DNA of 10,623 nucleotides from DASTOB01 sp035720425. Lineage in GTDB: Bacteria > Chloroflexota > Limnocylindria > Limnocylindrales > CSP1-4. Under the pieces are notes generated by a model. That model worked only from the letters and a program-made list of their open reading frames with translations, was not told the DNA's origin and searched no databases. Every line of letters begins with the position of its first letter. The stretch's first letter is position 1. The stretch lies in contig DASTOB010000021.1 in NCBI GenBank assembly GCA_035720425.1, forward strand, positions 1 to 10,623. The letters run 5' to 3'. Of this stretch, positions 1 to 6,655 are shown in pieces. The translations under genes were made by a program, and so were the position numbers.

Positions 1-419
1 AGGTCCGCTTCGACCACCCGCCGCTCCGCTCGTTCCCGCGCCCGCTCGATCGCGCCGCGGACGACCGCACCGAGGCGGTGCTCGCGCTCCGCGCCCTTGA
101 GCACGTAGTCATCGAGCCCGGCCTTGAGCGCCTCGACGGCGATCTCCTCGCTGCCGGTTCCCGTGTGCATCACGACCGGACGCTCCGGCCAGCGTGCCTT
201 CACCGTCCGCAAGAGCTCGAGCCCCGTCGTCCAGCGCAGGTGGAAGTCGGTCAGGAGCAGGTCGAACCCGCCGTCATTGAGCGCGGCGTCGAGCGCTTCC
301 GGCGTGCCGATCTCGACGACCTCGACCTCGCCGAGCTCGCGCCGGACCTGGCGCGCGGCGAGGGCCCGGTCGTCCGGGTTGTCGTCGGCGATGAGGACGC
401 GCGGGTGGCGACCGGTCAC
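1..419 (-). CDS. Response regulator receiver-domain protein (N-terminal part, truncated by window edge)
   Basis: The first 139 codons of a minus-strand gene that continues beyond position 1. They form a CheY-like receiver domain of a two-component system. The acidic pocket is D12/D13 in LIADDNPDD, the expected phosphoacceptor is D58 in LLLTDFH, the switch threonine is T86 in VMHTGTG, and the conserved lysine is K108 in YVLKG. After about residue 110 the chain becomes a charged, Arg/Glu-rich helix (AIERARERAERR), a typical linker to a PAS, kinase, GGDEF or similar output domain that lies outside the window. The GTG start is supported by a GGAGG Shine-Dalgarno (complement of 427-431) seven bases upstream, and by a 4-bp overlap with the stop codon of the small upstream ORF, which suggests translational coupling. 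The receiver assignment is firm; the output function cannot be seen. Confidence 0.88.
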   Translation of the reverse strand, partial: MTGRHPRVLIADDNPDDRALAARQVRRELGEVEVVEIGTPEALDAALNDGGFDLLLTDFHLRWTTGLELLRTVKARWPERPVVMHTGTGSEEIAVEALKAGLDDYVLKGAEREHRLGAVVRGAIERARERAERRVVEAD

Positions 420-556
420 TCGAACGCCTCCGGCGGTACGTTGAGGGTGCGGTCGGCGATGCTCACGCCGATCGGGACGGCCGCGGCAAGCGCCTCGAGC
501 TGGGCCGGTGTCCCGATCGCGGGCGCGGCGCGGAGCGTGACATTCGTTGCGGACAT
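416..556 (-). CDS. Small hypothetical protein (about 46 aa) coupled to the response regulator
   Basis: A short minus-strand reading frame whose TGA stop overlaps the GTG start of the receiver-domain gene by 4 bp. From the ATG at 556 it gives 46 residues, beginning MSATNVTL and ending NVPPEAFE, with a hydrophobic, alanine-rich middle (LEALAAAVPIGVSIAD). In-frame alternative starts exist at ATG 616 (66 aa) and TTG 667 (83 aa); none has a strong Shine-Dalgarno. I recognise no domain, signal peptide or catalytic motif. The overlap with a properly spaced downstream start is the main argument that it is translated. It could be a small partner of the response regulator or only a leader peptide. Uncertain. 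Confidence 0.4.
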   Translation of the reverse strand: MSATNVTLRAAPAIGTPAQLEALAAAVPIGVSIADRTLNVPPEAFE

Positions 557-650
557 GCGACGGAGCGGCCTCGGGCAGATACTGAAGAACGTTCCGGGCC
601 GATCCTGACTCGACATGCCTGCCCGGCGCATCCGTCGAATGCGTGATTTA

Positions 651-678
651 GAGGCGGGACCCGCCAACTCCCCGCCTC
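651..678 (-). terminator. GC-rich hairpin just after the ABC transporter stop codon
   Basis: An 8-bp perfect inverted repeat (GAGGCGGG at 651-658 with CCCGCCTC at 671-678, 12-nt loop) starts 4 bases beyond the transporter stop codon in the direction of transcription. There is no clear U-tract after it, so it would be an atypical intrinsic terminator or only an mRNA 3'-end stabilising hairpin. Confidence 0.35.
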
Positions 679-682
679 GAGC

Positions 683-2572
683 TCAGGCCGTGGCGACGAC
701 CTCCGCGTCTTCGCTCCCCGGTGAGGCGGCCTCGAACTGCTCGTGATACAGCCGGGCATACAGCCCGCCCTCCGAGAGCAGCGACCGATGCGTGCCGCGC
801 TCCACGATTCGGCCGCCGTCGTACACGAGGATCTGGTCCGCCCGCAGGATCGTCGACAGCCGATGCGCGATGGCGATCGTCGTTCGGCCCTCCATAAGCC
901 GCTCGACGGCCGACTGGATGAGCCGCTCGCTGACCGTGTCGAGCGCGGACGTCGCCTCGTCGAGGATGAGGATCCGCGGGTCCTTGAGGAGCACCCGCGC
1001 GATCGCGATCCGCTGCTTCTCCCCGCCCGACAGCTTGTACCCCCGCTCCCCGACGATCGTGTCGAGCCCGTCCGGCAACTCGGTGATTCGATCGTGGATC
1101 GCCGCCGCGCGCGTCGCCGCCTCGAGCTCCGCGTCGGTCGCATCTGGCCGCGCGTAGCGCAGGTTGTCGCGGATGCTCGCGTGGAACAGGTAGGTCTCCT
1201 GGGTCACGAACCCGATCACCTCGCCGAGGCTCGCGAGCGTGACCATTCGCACATCGTGCCCATCGATCTCGACCGACCCCGCATCGACGTCGTACAGCCG
1301 TGGGATGAGGTACGTCGTCGTCGTCTTGCCGCTGCCGGACGGCCCGACCAGCGCGACCAGCTCGCCCGGCGCCGCCTCGAAGTCGACCCCGTGGAGCGCG
1401 AAGCCCGGTTTCGCCTCGATCTCGAGCCCGTCGGCCGTGACCACCGTGCCCGTCGACGGGTAGCGGAACGACACGTCCCGGAACCGGATCCGACCCGTGA
1501 CCGTGGCGTGCTCGAGCGCGACCGCGTCGGGCGCGTCGACGATCTCCGGGTCCATCTCGAGGTACTCGAAGATCCGATCGAACAGGGCGAGCGCCCCCTG
1601 GATCTCGACCTGCACGTTGAGCAGCTGGCCGAGCGGGAAGAACAACCGGCTCTGGAGCGTCGTGAACGCGACGATGTCGCCGATCGTCGGCGCCGTCGGG
1701 TCGTTCTGGATGGCGAGGTAGCCGGCCAGCCAGTACACGAACGCCGGCGTGATCGAGAAGATCGAGCCGATGATCATGAAGAACCATCGGCCGACCATGG
1801 CCTGGCGGATCTGGAGTCGGGCGAGGTTGCGGTTGAGGCCGGTGAAGCGGGCGATCGCCGCCCGCTGCTGGCCGAACGTCTTCGACAGGAGCATCCCGCT
1901 CACGCTGAGCGTCTCCTCGGTCGCGGCCGACATCTCCGCCAGGCTCTTCTGCGTCTCGGAGCTCACCTCGCGTCGGACCTTGCCGACGCGGAAGGTGAGG
2001 TACAGGAAGAACGGCGTCAGGCCGAGCGACAGGACCGTCAGGCGCCAGTCGATGATGATCATCGCGATGACCGTCGAGATCGCGACCGCGATGTTGGCGG
2101 TGACGCTCGAGGCCGTGTCGGTGACGACCGACTGGACGCCGCCGACGTCGTTGGCGAGTCGGCTCTGGATCTCGCCCGTCCGCGTCTCCGTGAAAAAGCG
2201 CAGCGGCATCCGCTGGAGGTGGGTGTAGAGCGCCGTGCGAAGGTCCTGCATGACGCTCTGGCCGATGATGTTGTTGAGGTACGACTGGCCGACACCGATC
2301 AGCCCGCTGATGATCGGCAGGACGATCATCAGGCCGACGAACAAGTTGAGCAGGCCGAAATCGAGACGCGGGATCGCCTCGTCGATGAGCAGCTTGAGCA
2401 GGATCGGATTGATCAGGCCGATGAAGCTCGTCGCGAGGATCGCGACGAGCACGACGCCGACCTGGAGCCGATACGGGCCGAAGAACGCGACGATGCGGCG
2501 CGTGGTGCGGCCCCGGCGTTCCTTCGGGATCGGCGGCGGCGTGTCGATCGGGCCGCCGAACGGGCCGCCCAT
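683..2572 (-). CDS. ABC exporter half-transporter (fused TMD-NBD, MsbA/LmrA-like)
   Basis: A 629-residue protein with an exporter-type transmembrane domain (about residues 35-320) fused to a nucleotide-binding domain (about 360-600); it probably works as a membrane homodimer that exports lipids, drugs or peptides. All ATPase motifs are intact: A-loop Tyr in SFRYP, Walker A GPSGSGKT (410-417), Q-loop TQETYLF, signature LSGGEKQR (514-521), Walker B ILILDEATSALD (from 534), and H-loop AHRLST. An insertion of roughly 18 residues lies between the A-loop strand and the strand before Walker A. I chose the ATG at 2572 because the further upstream in-frame codons fall in a GC-rich tandem repeat and encode Arg/Gly-rich, non-family sequence; no Shine-Dalgarno is visible, so the start is tentative. 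It stands alone, divergent from the XRE gene. The substrate cannot be told from sequence. Confidence 0.93.
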   Translation of the reverse strand: MGGPFGGPIDTPPPIPKERRGRTTRRIVAFFGPYRLQVGVVLVAILATSFIGLINPILLKLLIDEAIPRLDFGLLNLFVGLMIVLPIISGLIGVGQSYLNNIIGQSVMQDLRTALYTHLQRMPLRFFTETRTGEIQSRLANDVGGVQSVVTDTASSVTANIAVAISTVIAMIIIDWRLTVLSLGLTPFFLYLTFRVGKVRREVSSETQKSLAEMSAATEETLSVSGMLLSKTFGQQRAAIARFTGLNRNLARLQIRQAMVGRWFFMIIGSIFSITPAFVYWLAGYLAIQNDPTAPTIGDIVAFTTLQSRLFFPLGQLLNVQVEIQGALALFDRIFEYLEMDPEIVDAPDAVALEHATVTGRIRFRDVSFRYPSTGTVVTADGLEIEAKPGFALHGVDFEAAPGELVALVGPSGSGKTTTTYLIPRLYDVDAGSVEIDGHDVRMVTLASLGEVIGFVTQETYLFHASIRDNLRYARPDATDAELEAATRAAAIHDRITELPDGLDTIVGERGYKLSGGEKQRIAIARVLLKDPRILILDEATSALDTVSERLIQSAVERLMEGRTTIAIAHRLSTILRADQILVYDGGRIVERGTHRSLLSEGGLYARLYHEQFEAASPGSEDAEVVATA

Positions 2573-2668
2573 CCGCGCCGCGCGCCGCGCCCCGCTCACC
2601 GGGCGCCCATCCGCGCCCCGCTCACCGGGCGCCCATCCGCGCCGCGCGCCGCGCACCGCTCACCGGGG
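2567..2668. repeat. Three-copy GC-rich tandem repeat over the ABC transporter start
   Basis: Three consecutive units share the frame GCCCATCCGCGCC...CCGCTCACCGGG. Units 1 (2567-2604) and 3 (2631-2668) are 38 bp, each with a 12-bp GCGCGCCGCGCC-like insert; unit 2 (2605-2630) is 26 bp and lacks it. Every unit carries an ATG on the minus strand, each in a different reading frame, and only the one nearest the gene is in frame at the chosen transporter start. The array lies exactly where a leader and ribosome-binding site would be expected. Confidence 0.85.
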
Positions 2669-2908
2669 GCCCCTCATGCCCCGTCCCCTGATCCGTGTCG
2701 CTCGCGCCGCTCGTTCTGCGTCTCTCGTTCCTCGCCGTTCGCGCCGGAACCGTCGTCCGTGTCATCCGCCGGACGCTAGCACGTCCGCTCGAATGTTGCG
2801 TCCGCAACCGCCGTCGCACTCGCCCGCCGACGCGTGTCCCCACCCGCACCCCGGCCGGCACGCTCCGACGCCGATTTCACGCTCGCCCGCCGAAAGTCTC
2901 CCTCCTTC
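2669..2908. other. Non-coding part of the divergent spacer
   Basis: No gene is supported here; the open frames on both strands translate to Arg/Pro/Thr-rich sequence without recognisable motifs. The one small structure I see is a 12-bp palindrome, TTGCGTCCGCAA, at 2796-2807, which could be a regulator site on the transporter side. No confident promoter could be picked for the transporter. Confidence 0.5.
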
Positions 2909-2930
2909 GACGTGACTGTCTCGTCACGTC
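2909..2930 (+). repeat. Palindrome copy 1 (CGTGAC-TGTCTC-GTCACG)
   Basis: An inverted repeat with 6-bp arms (2911-2916 and 2923-2928) around a 6-base centre; in this copy the arms extend to 8 bp (GACGTGAC/GTCACGTC). It lies about 135 bp upstream of the XRE-family gene. It is one of four copies in this window, all clustered around that gene. Confidence 0.85.
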
Positions 2931-2971
2931 ATCCCGCACCGGCCGCCCGCGGACCTGTCGGCCCCACCCCG

Positions 2972-2989
2972 CGTGACTGTCTCGTCACG
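2972..2989 (+). repeat. Palindrome copy 2 (CGTGAC-TGTCTC-GTCACG)
   Basis: Identical in arms and centre to copy 1 and 61 bp further on, in the same orientation. It ends 74 bp before the first ATG of the XRE-family gene, a plausible operator distance. Confidence 0.85.
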
Positions 2990-3063
2990 TCGCAGCCGCC
3001 GCCGGAGCCGTCGAGCCGCTTCGCGATAAGTCGCAGCTAAGCGGCCGCCGCTTTACTTGCCGC

Positions 3064-3579
3064 ATGATGCGCAAATTCTTCGTCGACCGATGGGTCAACC
3101 GCGATCCGATCGTCCACTTCGGCATGGAGGTGCTCGGGTCGAGCATCCGGCGCGCCCGTAGGGCCCGCGGCTGGTCGCAGGCCAAGCTGGCCTCGAGCGC
3201 CCAGCTCTCGCCGTCGACCATTTCGAAGCTCGAGTCCGGCACGCTCCAGGGCATGCGCCTCTACACGCTGGCTCGCGTGATCGCGGCGCTCAACAGCGAG
3301 ATCGAGGTCCTCGACCACGCGACCCGCGCCGCGCTCGCCGCCCTTCCCGAGGGTGCGCTCGCGAGATCGAACGCGGTCTGGCTCCGGGGCGACGACGCCA
3401 ACTACGAGCTCGACGAGGCCGACCTCGAGCTCGAGCGGGCCAATGACGAAACCGACCGGGCCCGCCGCGAGCCCGAGCGTACCGATGGTGAAGCCGGCCG
3501 CGCCAACGACGAGCCCGACCCGGCCAACGACGAGCCCGACCCGGCCAACGACGCCCACCCCACCAGCCGATCGTCCTGA
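3064..3579 (+). CDS. XRE-family helix-turn-helix regulator with acidic repetitive tail
   Basis: A 171-residue cytoplasmic DNA-binding protein. Residues about 24-79 form a Cro/CI-type HTH domain: IRRARRARGWSQAKLA, then AQLSPSTISKLESG as the recognition region, then a closing helix. Residues 1-20 (FVDRWVNRDP) precede the domain and may be a real extension; an in-frame ATG at 3124 would start exactly at the HTH. Residues 110-171 are highly charged and repetitive (ELDEADLELERANDE, then PDPANDE repeats), probably disordered. No Shine-Dalgarno precedes the ATG pair at 3064/3067; TTTACT at 3052-3057 followed by six bases is a weak leaderless -10 candidate. The gene is flanked on both sides by a palindrome family that could be its operator. 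There is no toxin or phage partner next to it, so its regulon is unknown. Confidence 0.85.
   Translation: MMRKFFVDRWVNRDPIVHFGMEVLGSSIRRARRARGWSQAKLASSAQLSPSTISKLESGTLQGMRLYTLARVIAALNSEIEVLDHATRAALAALPEGALARSNAVWLRGDDANYELDEADLELERANDETDRARREPERTDGEAGRANDEPDPANDEPDPANDAHPTSRSS
3502..3552 (+). repeat. 21-bp in-frame tandem repeat in the XRE gene
   Basis: Two perfect 21-bp units (3502-3522 and 3523-3543) and a 9-bp partial third encode ANDEPDP repeats in the tail of the regulator. The unit is a multiple of three, so copy-number change would alter tail length without breaking the frame. Confidence 0.85.
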
Positions 3580-3596
3580 ACGACGCTGCCAAATGG

Positions 3597-3653
3597 GCCG
3601 AATCGTGACGACACAGTCACGTAGGACAGGAGTCGACTTCCGGCGCGTGCGTG
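3597..3653 (-). repeat. 58-bp repeat, first copy, containing palindrome copy 3
   Basis: Begins GCCGAATCGTGAC and contains the palindrome CGTGAC-GACACA-GTCACG at 3604-3621, followed by GGACAGGAGTCGACTT and a CGCGTGCGTG end. Read on the minus strand the palindrome centre is TGTGTC, versus TGTCTC in copies 1-2. It starts 18 bp past the XRE stop codon; the hairpin has no U-tract, so I do not call it a terminator. Confidence 0.85.
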
Positions 3654-3717
3654 GCGGTCACGGTTCGGCCGAACCCGGGCCGATCCGCGCGGCCGACCCC
3701 TGACGGCCGTCCGCCCC

Positions 3718-3775
3718 GCCGAATCGTGACGACACAGTCACGTCGGACAGGAGTCGACTTTCGGGCGCGTACGTG
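3718..3775 (-). repeat. 58-bp repeat, second copy, containing palindrome copy 4
   Basis: A near-identical direct copy of 3597-3653, displaced by 121 bp, with the palindrome at 3725-3742. Differences are a few substitutions (GTAGG versus GTCGG) and single-base length changes near the end. The similarity reaches well beyond the palindrome, so the whole block, not just a binding site, was duplicated. Confidence 0.85.
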
Positions 3776-3910
3776 AACCAGAGGGTTGCGCTCGCGTGCG
3801 GGGCGCCGGCGGTTCGCCCGCGCGGTGGCGCCGGCGGTTCGCCGCGCGAGGCGTCCTGATTCGCCCGCGCGAGGCGCCGCACATGGTCGCCGGCGTGCCC
3901 GGCCGCTCTC
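3776..3910. repeat. Non-coding remainder of the convergent spacer with short direct repeats
   Basis: No gene is supported. The 17-mer GGCGCCGGCGGTTCGCC occurs at 3802-3818 and 3827-3843, and related CGCCCGCGCGAGGCG fragments follow. No convincing terminator for either converging gene is visible. Confidence 0.6.
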
Positions 3911-4591
3911 TCAGCGACGCGCGACGAGGATGAGCGTCGAGCGCCGCGACGGGAACGGGGCGGCCAACGCGTCTCCCACCCGCCCCAGCCACCGGCCGAC
4001 GGTGATCCGCCCCCAGGCACGCTCCAGGTGCCCCACGGTCGAGAGCGATACATCCACGAATCCCGCCGCGCGAGCCGCGGCGACGACGAGCTCGGGCGAG
4101 TTGCACGCCCCGACGATCGGGTGCGCGTCGGCGGCCGTGGCCTTGACGATGCGCTGAAGCCGGCCGCGGAGCCAGCCGGGTACCGCGAGATATGCCCACA
4201 CGAGCGGGTGGCGCCGATTGACCGTCGTCGCCACGAGCACGCCGCCGGGCCGAAGCCAGCGTCGCATGTTCGCGAGAGCGGCGCCGGGATCCACGAAGTG
4301 CTCGATCGTGAACGACGACAGGACGACGTCGAACGACTCGTCGGCGAACGACGAGGACGCCCCGCACAGGTCCGCGATGACGAACTCGTGGAGGTGGGGC
4401 AGGGGAGTGGCGAGGGGGTGGATGTCGGCGCCGACGAGTCGGGCGATCCGACCGCGAAACGGCTCGAGCGCCGACACGCGCCCGCAGCCCGCGTCGAGCG
4501 CGGAGACGGCGCCGGGCGAGCGGGCCTCGGCCGACGAGATGGCGGAATCGAGCGCGGCCCGCACGAGCCGCGAGACCGCCGACCGACTCAC
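3911..4591 (-). CDS. Class I SAM-dependent methyltransferase
   Basis: A 226-residue protein with a Rossmann-type methyltransferase fold. Motif I is LDAGCGR (32-38), the acidic residue that binds the SAM ribose is D56 in LVGADIHPL, and the post-motif region ADLCGASSSFADESFDVVLSSFTIEHF (73-99) with LRPGGVLVATTVN (113-125) is typical of the Methyltransf_11 group. The substrate is not evident; such proteins methylate small molecules, quinones or lipids. It starts with GTG whose first bases overlap the thioredoxin reductase TGA stop (GTGA, 4 bp), so it is very probably the last gene of that transcript and translationally coupled. It ends convergently towards the XRE gene. Confidence 0.88.
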   Translation of the reverse strand: MSRSAVSRLVRAALDSAISSAEARSPGAVSALDAGCGRVSALEPFRGRIARLVGADIHPLATPLPHLHEFVIADLCGASSSFADESFDVVLSSFTIEHFVDPGAALANMRRWLRPGGVLVATTVNRRHPLVWAYLAVPGWLRGRLQRIVKATAADAHPIVGACNSPELVVAAARAAGFVDVSLSTVGHLERAWGRITVGRWLGRVGDALAAPFPSRRSTLILVARR

Positions 4592-5733
4592 CAGGCGGTG
4601 GCCGTCGACGCCTCGGTGATGCCCTGCGATTCGAGCCAGCGCTCCGCGTCGATTGCCGCCTTGCAGCCATCGGCCGCGGCGGTGACCGCCTGGCGATAGC
4701 GGTGATCGTGCACGTCGCCGGCGATGAACACCCCGTCGATCTTCGAGCCCGTCTCGTCGTCGACCACGAGGTAGCCCATCTCGTCGACGTCGAGCCAGTC
4801 GCGGAAGACCTCCGTGTTCGGCCGGTAGCCGATCGCGACGAACAGGCCGTCCATCGGGACCTGGCGCAGCTCCTCGGTCACGGTATCCCGCAGGCGCAGC
4901 CCCTCCACCTTGGCGTCGCCGATGACCTCCTCGACGGCGGTGTTCGGATGGAGCTCGATCTTGGGGTTCGAGCGGGCCCGATCGACCATGATCTTGCTCG
5001 CCCGGAAGGCGTCGCGGCGATGGAGGAGATGCACCTTCGACGCGAAACGCGTGAGGAACGTCGCCTCCTCGAAGGCCGTGTCACCACCGCCGACCACCGC
5101 GATCTCCCGATCGCGGAAGAAGAACCCGTCGCACGTCGCGCAGGCCGATACGCCGCGCCCGCGGAGCCGCGTCTCGCTCTCGAGTCCCAGCCACAGCGCC
5201 GACGCGCCCGTCGCGACGACGACCGACTCCGCTCGATATTCGTTCCCCCGCGCCCAGAGGCGGAACGGTCGCTCCGAGAAGTCGACCCGATCCACGTCGT
5301 AGTCGAGGATGAGCGACCCGAACCGCTCCGCCTGCTGACGGAACAGGGTCATGAGCTCCGGCCCCTGGATCCCATCCGGGAAGCCCGGGTAGTTCTCGAC
5401 GTCCGACGTGATCGTCAGCTGGCCGCCGGGCGTCGAGCCCGCGAGGACGATCGGCTCGAGGTTCGCGCGCGCCGCGTAGATTGCGGCGGTCAACCCGGCC
5501 GGACCGGACCCGACGATGATGAGCTTCGACTCCGTTCGGCCGCGATCGGCGACGCTCGCCGAGGGGCCGCCGGGCGCGGTGGCGACCGATGCGGAGCCGA
5601 GGGGCGTGGCCGCGCCGAGGGGCGCTGCTTCGCCGAGCGGTGTCGCCGCGGCGCCGGTATCGGCCGAGAAGTCGATGGCCAGTCCGGCGAACGGATTGGA
5701 GTCCGCGGCGCCGTTCTTGTTCGGGTCTGTCAT
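4588..5733 (-). CDS. trxB: Thioredoxin reductase (NADPH, FAD) with low-complexity N-terminal extension
   Basis: Catalyses NADPH-dependent reduction of thioredoxin in the cytoplasm. Counting from the upstream ATG at 5742 (384 aa): FAD-binding GSGPAGLTAAIYAARA (from 78), GGQLTITSDVENYPGF, redox-active CATC (C201, C204), NADPH-binding GGGDTAFEEATFL (218-230), the NADP phosphate-binding HRRDAFRASK (241-250), and the C-terminal FAD motif GVFIAGDV. Length exceeds the usual 310-330 because about 72 residues precede the FAD motif; they are rich in Ala/Pro/Gly with PLGEAAPLGAATPLG repeats, probably disordered. I prefer ATG 5733 (381 aa) since TACGAT (complement of 5741-5746) lies seven bases upstream of it, but ATG 5742 is equally open. 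It follows the PIN toxin gene by under 30 bp and is coupled to the methyltransferase. Confidence 0.93.
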   Translation of the reverse strand: MTDPNKNGAADSNPFAGLAIDFSADTGAAATPLGEAAPLGAATPLGSASVATAPGGPSASVADRGRTESKLIIVGSGPAGLTAAIYAARANLEPIVLAGSTPGGQLTITSDVENYPGFPDGIQGPELMTLFRQQAERFGSLILDYDVDRVDFSERPFRLWARGNEYRAESVVVATGASALWLGLESETRLRGRGVSACATCDGFFFRDREIAVVGGGDTAFEEATFLTRFASKVHLLHRRDAFRASKIMVDRARSNPKIELHPNTAVEEVIGDAKVEGLRLRDTVTEELRQVPMDGLFVAIGYRPNTEVFRDWLDVDEMGYLVVDDETGSKIDGVFIAGDVHDHRYRQAVTAAADGCKAAIDAERWLESQGITEASTATAW

Positions 5734-5760
5734 GGCGTCCATCGTAGCACGACGGCCATA

Positions 5761-6213
5761 CTACCCCACAGTATCGGAGCTCACGGGCGCGTCGCCCAAC
5801 CAGAGCGCGTCGATCCCGCCGGCGACGGCCTGTTCGTAGAGTCGCCGATCCGCCGTCACGAGCGGTCCGCTGACTTCGATCGCGAGCTGCGCGAACGTCG
5901 CGTCATAGACACTGATGCCGAGTCGTTTGGCCAGCGCCGTCGCGGCGACGAGACTCTCCACCGACAGGCCCGTTCCGAGGCCGAACTCATCGATGGAGCG
6001 AACGGCCGGACCGACGTCCTCGGGTGAGAAGCGACCCTGGCGAGTGGCCTTGCGGAGGCTGTCGGCAACCTCGGGCAGGGCATGCGCCGGCGTCACGGCC
6101 TGAACGAGCTCGTTCTTGATCCGATCGCGGATGGCGAGCGCGGCCGACACGTCCTCCTCGTCGGCGAGGAACCACTTCACGAGGACATTGGAGTCAATGA
6201 CGATCGAAGCCAT
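5761..6213 (-). CDS. PIN-domain toxin (VapC-like ribonuclease) of a type II toxin-antitoxin pair
   Basis: A 150-residue PIN-fold protein, predicted Mg2+-dependent endoribonuclease. The four acidic active-site positions are present: D7 in VIDSNVLVKWF, E48 in HALPEVADSL, D104 in VYDATFAQLA and D122 in LVTADRRLY. Length and motif order match VapC toxins; VapC members usually cleave tRNA or rRNA, but the target here is unknown. I placed the start at ATG 6213, because the frame further upstream is Arg-rich shadow of the antitoxin gene; AGGA lies just upstream. It overlaps the antitoxin gene by 20 bp, the classic arrangement of a co-translated pair. Nothing looks inactivated, so the toxin is probably functional and needs its antitoxin. 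Confidence 0.9.
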   Translation of the reverse strand: MASIVIDSNVLVKWFLADEEDVSAALAIRDRIKNELVQAVTPAHALPEVADSLRKATRQGRFSPEDVGPAVRSIDEFGLGTGLSVESLVAATALAKRLGISVYDATFAQLAIEVSGPLVTADRRLYEQAVAGGIDALWLGDAPVSSDTVG

Positions 6214-6622
6214 GGATCCTGTCTGCTCGCTCGTCCCGCTCGTCCCGCACCTCACGAACGAGCGCCTCGGCCGTGTCGTGCGGGCCGGATGGCGGCTTCG
6301 AGCGGGCGCGGATCTCGTCCATGGTCCGCGCCGCCGCCTCGAGGCGCAGCCGACGGGCCTCCATCTGCCGCGTGGGCCCGGCCAGCCAGCCGATGAGCGG
6401 GTCCGCGGGTGCGGCGTCCGACCCGGCAAGACGGGATTCCGAACCCGCCGCGCCCGCGTCCGAACCGTATGGAGCGGCCGCCTCCCGAATGGCGGAATCG
6501 GGAATGCGGATTCGGCCGCCCACCTTGACCGCCGCCAGTCGGCCCTCGCGGAGCCAGCGCCGGACCGTTCGTTCGGTTACGCCGAGCATGCGAGCCGCCG
6601 CCGCCACGTCATGATCAGTCAT
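6194..6622 (-). CDS. HTH antitoxin (excisionase/MerR-like DNA-binding domain) for the PIN toxin
   Basis: A 142-residue protein. Residues 4-48 form a short winged-helix of the excisionase/MerR type (VAAAARMLGVTERTVRRWLREGRLAAVKV, then GGRIRIPDSAIREAA), which would bind its own operator. An Ala/Ser-rich linker (49-75) leads to a charged helical C-terminal region (85-142, MEARRLRLEAAARTMDEIRARS and REVRDERDERADRI), the likely toxin-neutralising part. The ATG at 6622 is fixed by a promoter that fits a leaderless transcript. The pairing with the PIN gene rests on the 20-bp overlap and shared strand. This is not a VapB AbrB-like or RHH antitoxin; HTH antitoxins of this kind paired with PIN toxins are known. 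The role is inferred, not shown. Confidence 0.8.
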   Translation of the reverse strand: MTDHDVAAAARMLGVTERTVRRWLREGRLAAVKVGGRIRIPDSAIREAAAPYGSDAGAAGSESRLAGSDAAPADPLIGWLAGPTRQMEARRLRLEAAARTMDEIRARSKPPSGPHDTAEALVREVRDERDERADRIHGFDRH

Positions 6623-6655
6623 GACGAGATGGTACCAATCATGACGCCTAGCGTC
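6609..6655. promoter_or_regulatory. Candidate operator: phased TCATGA palindromes plus two further palindromes
   Basis: The hexamer palindrome TCATGA occurs at 6609-6614, 6619-6624 and 6639-6644, i.e. one and two helical turns apart, with flanks approaching GTCATGAC (perfect in the middle copy). TGGTACCA at 6630-6637 overlaps the -10 box, and GACGC-CTA-GCGTC at 6643-6655 overlaps the -35 box. Binding by the HTH antitoxin to autorepress the pair is the obvious inference. Confidence 0.6.

Noticed and set aside
743..2779. Long plus-strand open frame (678 codons) opposite the ABC transporter
   Set aside because: The product is almost only Arg, Asp, Glu, Leu and Ala with no domain; it is the antisense shadow of a transporter with all ATPase motifs.
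2622..2861. Short minus-strand ORF (79 codons) upstream of the ABC transporter
   Set aside because: Arg/Gly/Thr-rich sequence overlapping the tandem repeat, with no Shine-Dalgarno and no motif.
3604..3621. Palindrome after the XRE gene as an intrinsic terminator
   Set aside because: The stem is only 6 bp with no U-tract, and the same palindrome also lies upstream of the gene, where a terminator makes no sense.
4702..6027. Plus-strand open frame of 441 codons opposite trxB and the PIN gene
   Set aside because: Antisense shadow of two genes with clear catalytic motifs; its composition is typical of reverse-frame reading in GC-rich DNA.
6214..6429. Longer N-terminus for the PIN toxin
   Set aside because: The upstream part is Arg/Pro-rich and simply reads the antitoxin gene in another frame; PIN homology starts at the ATG at 6213.
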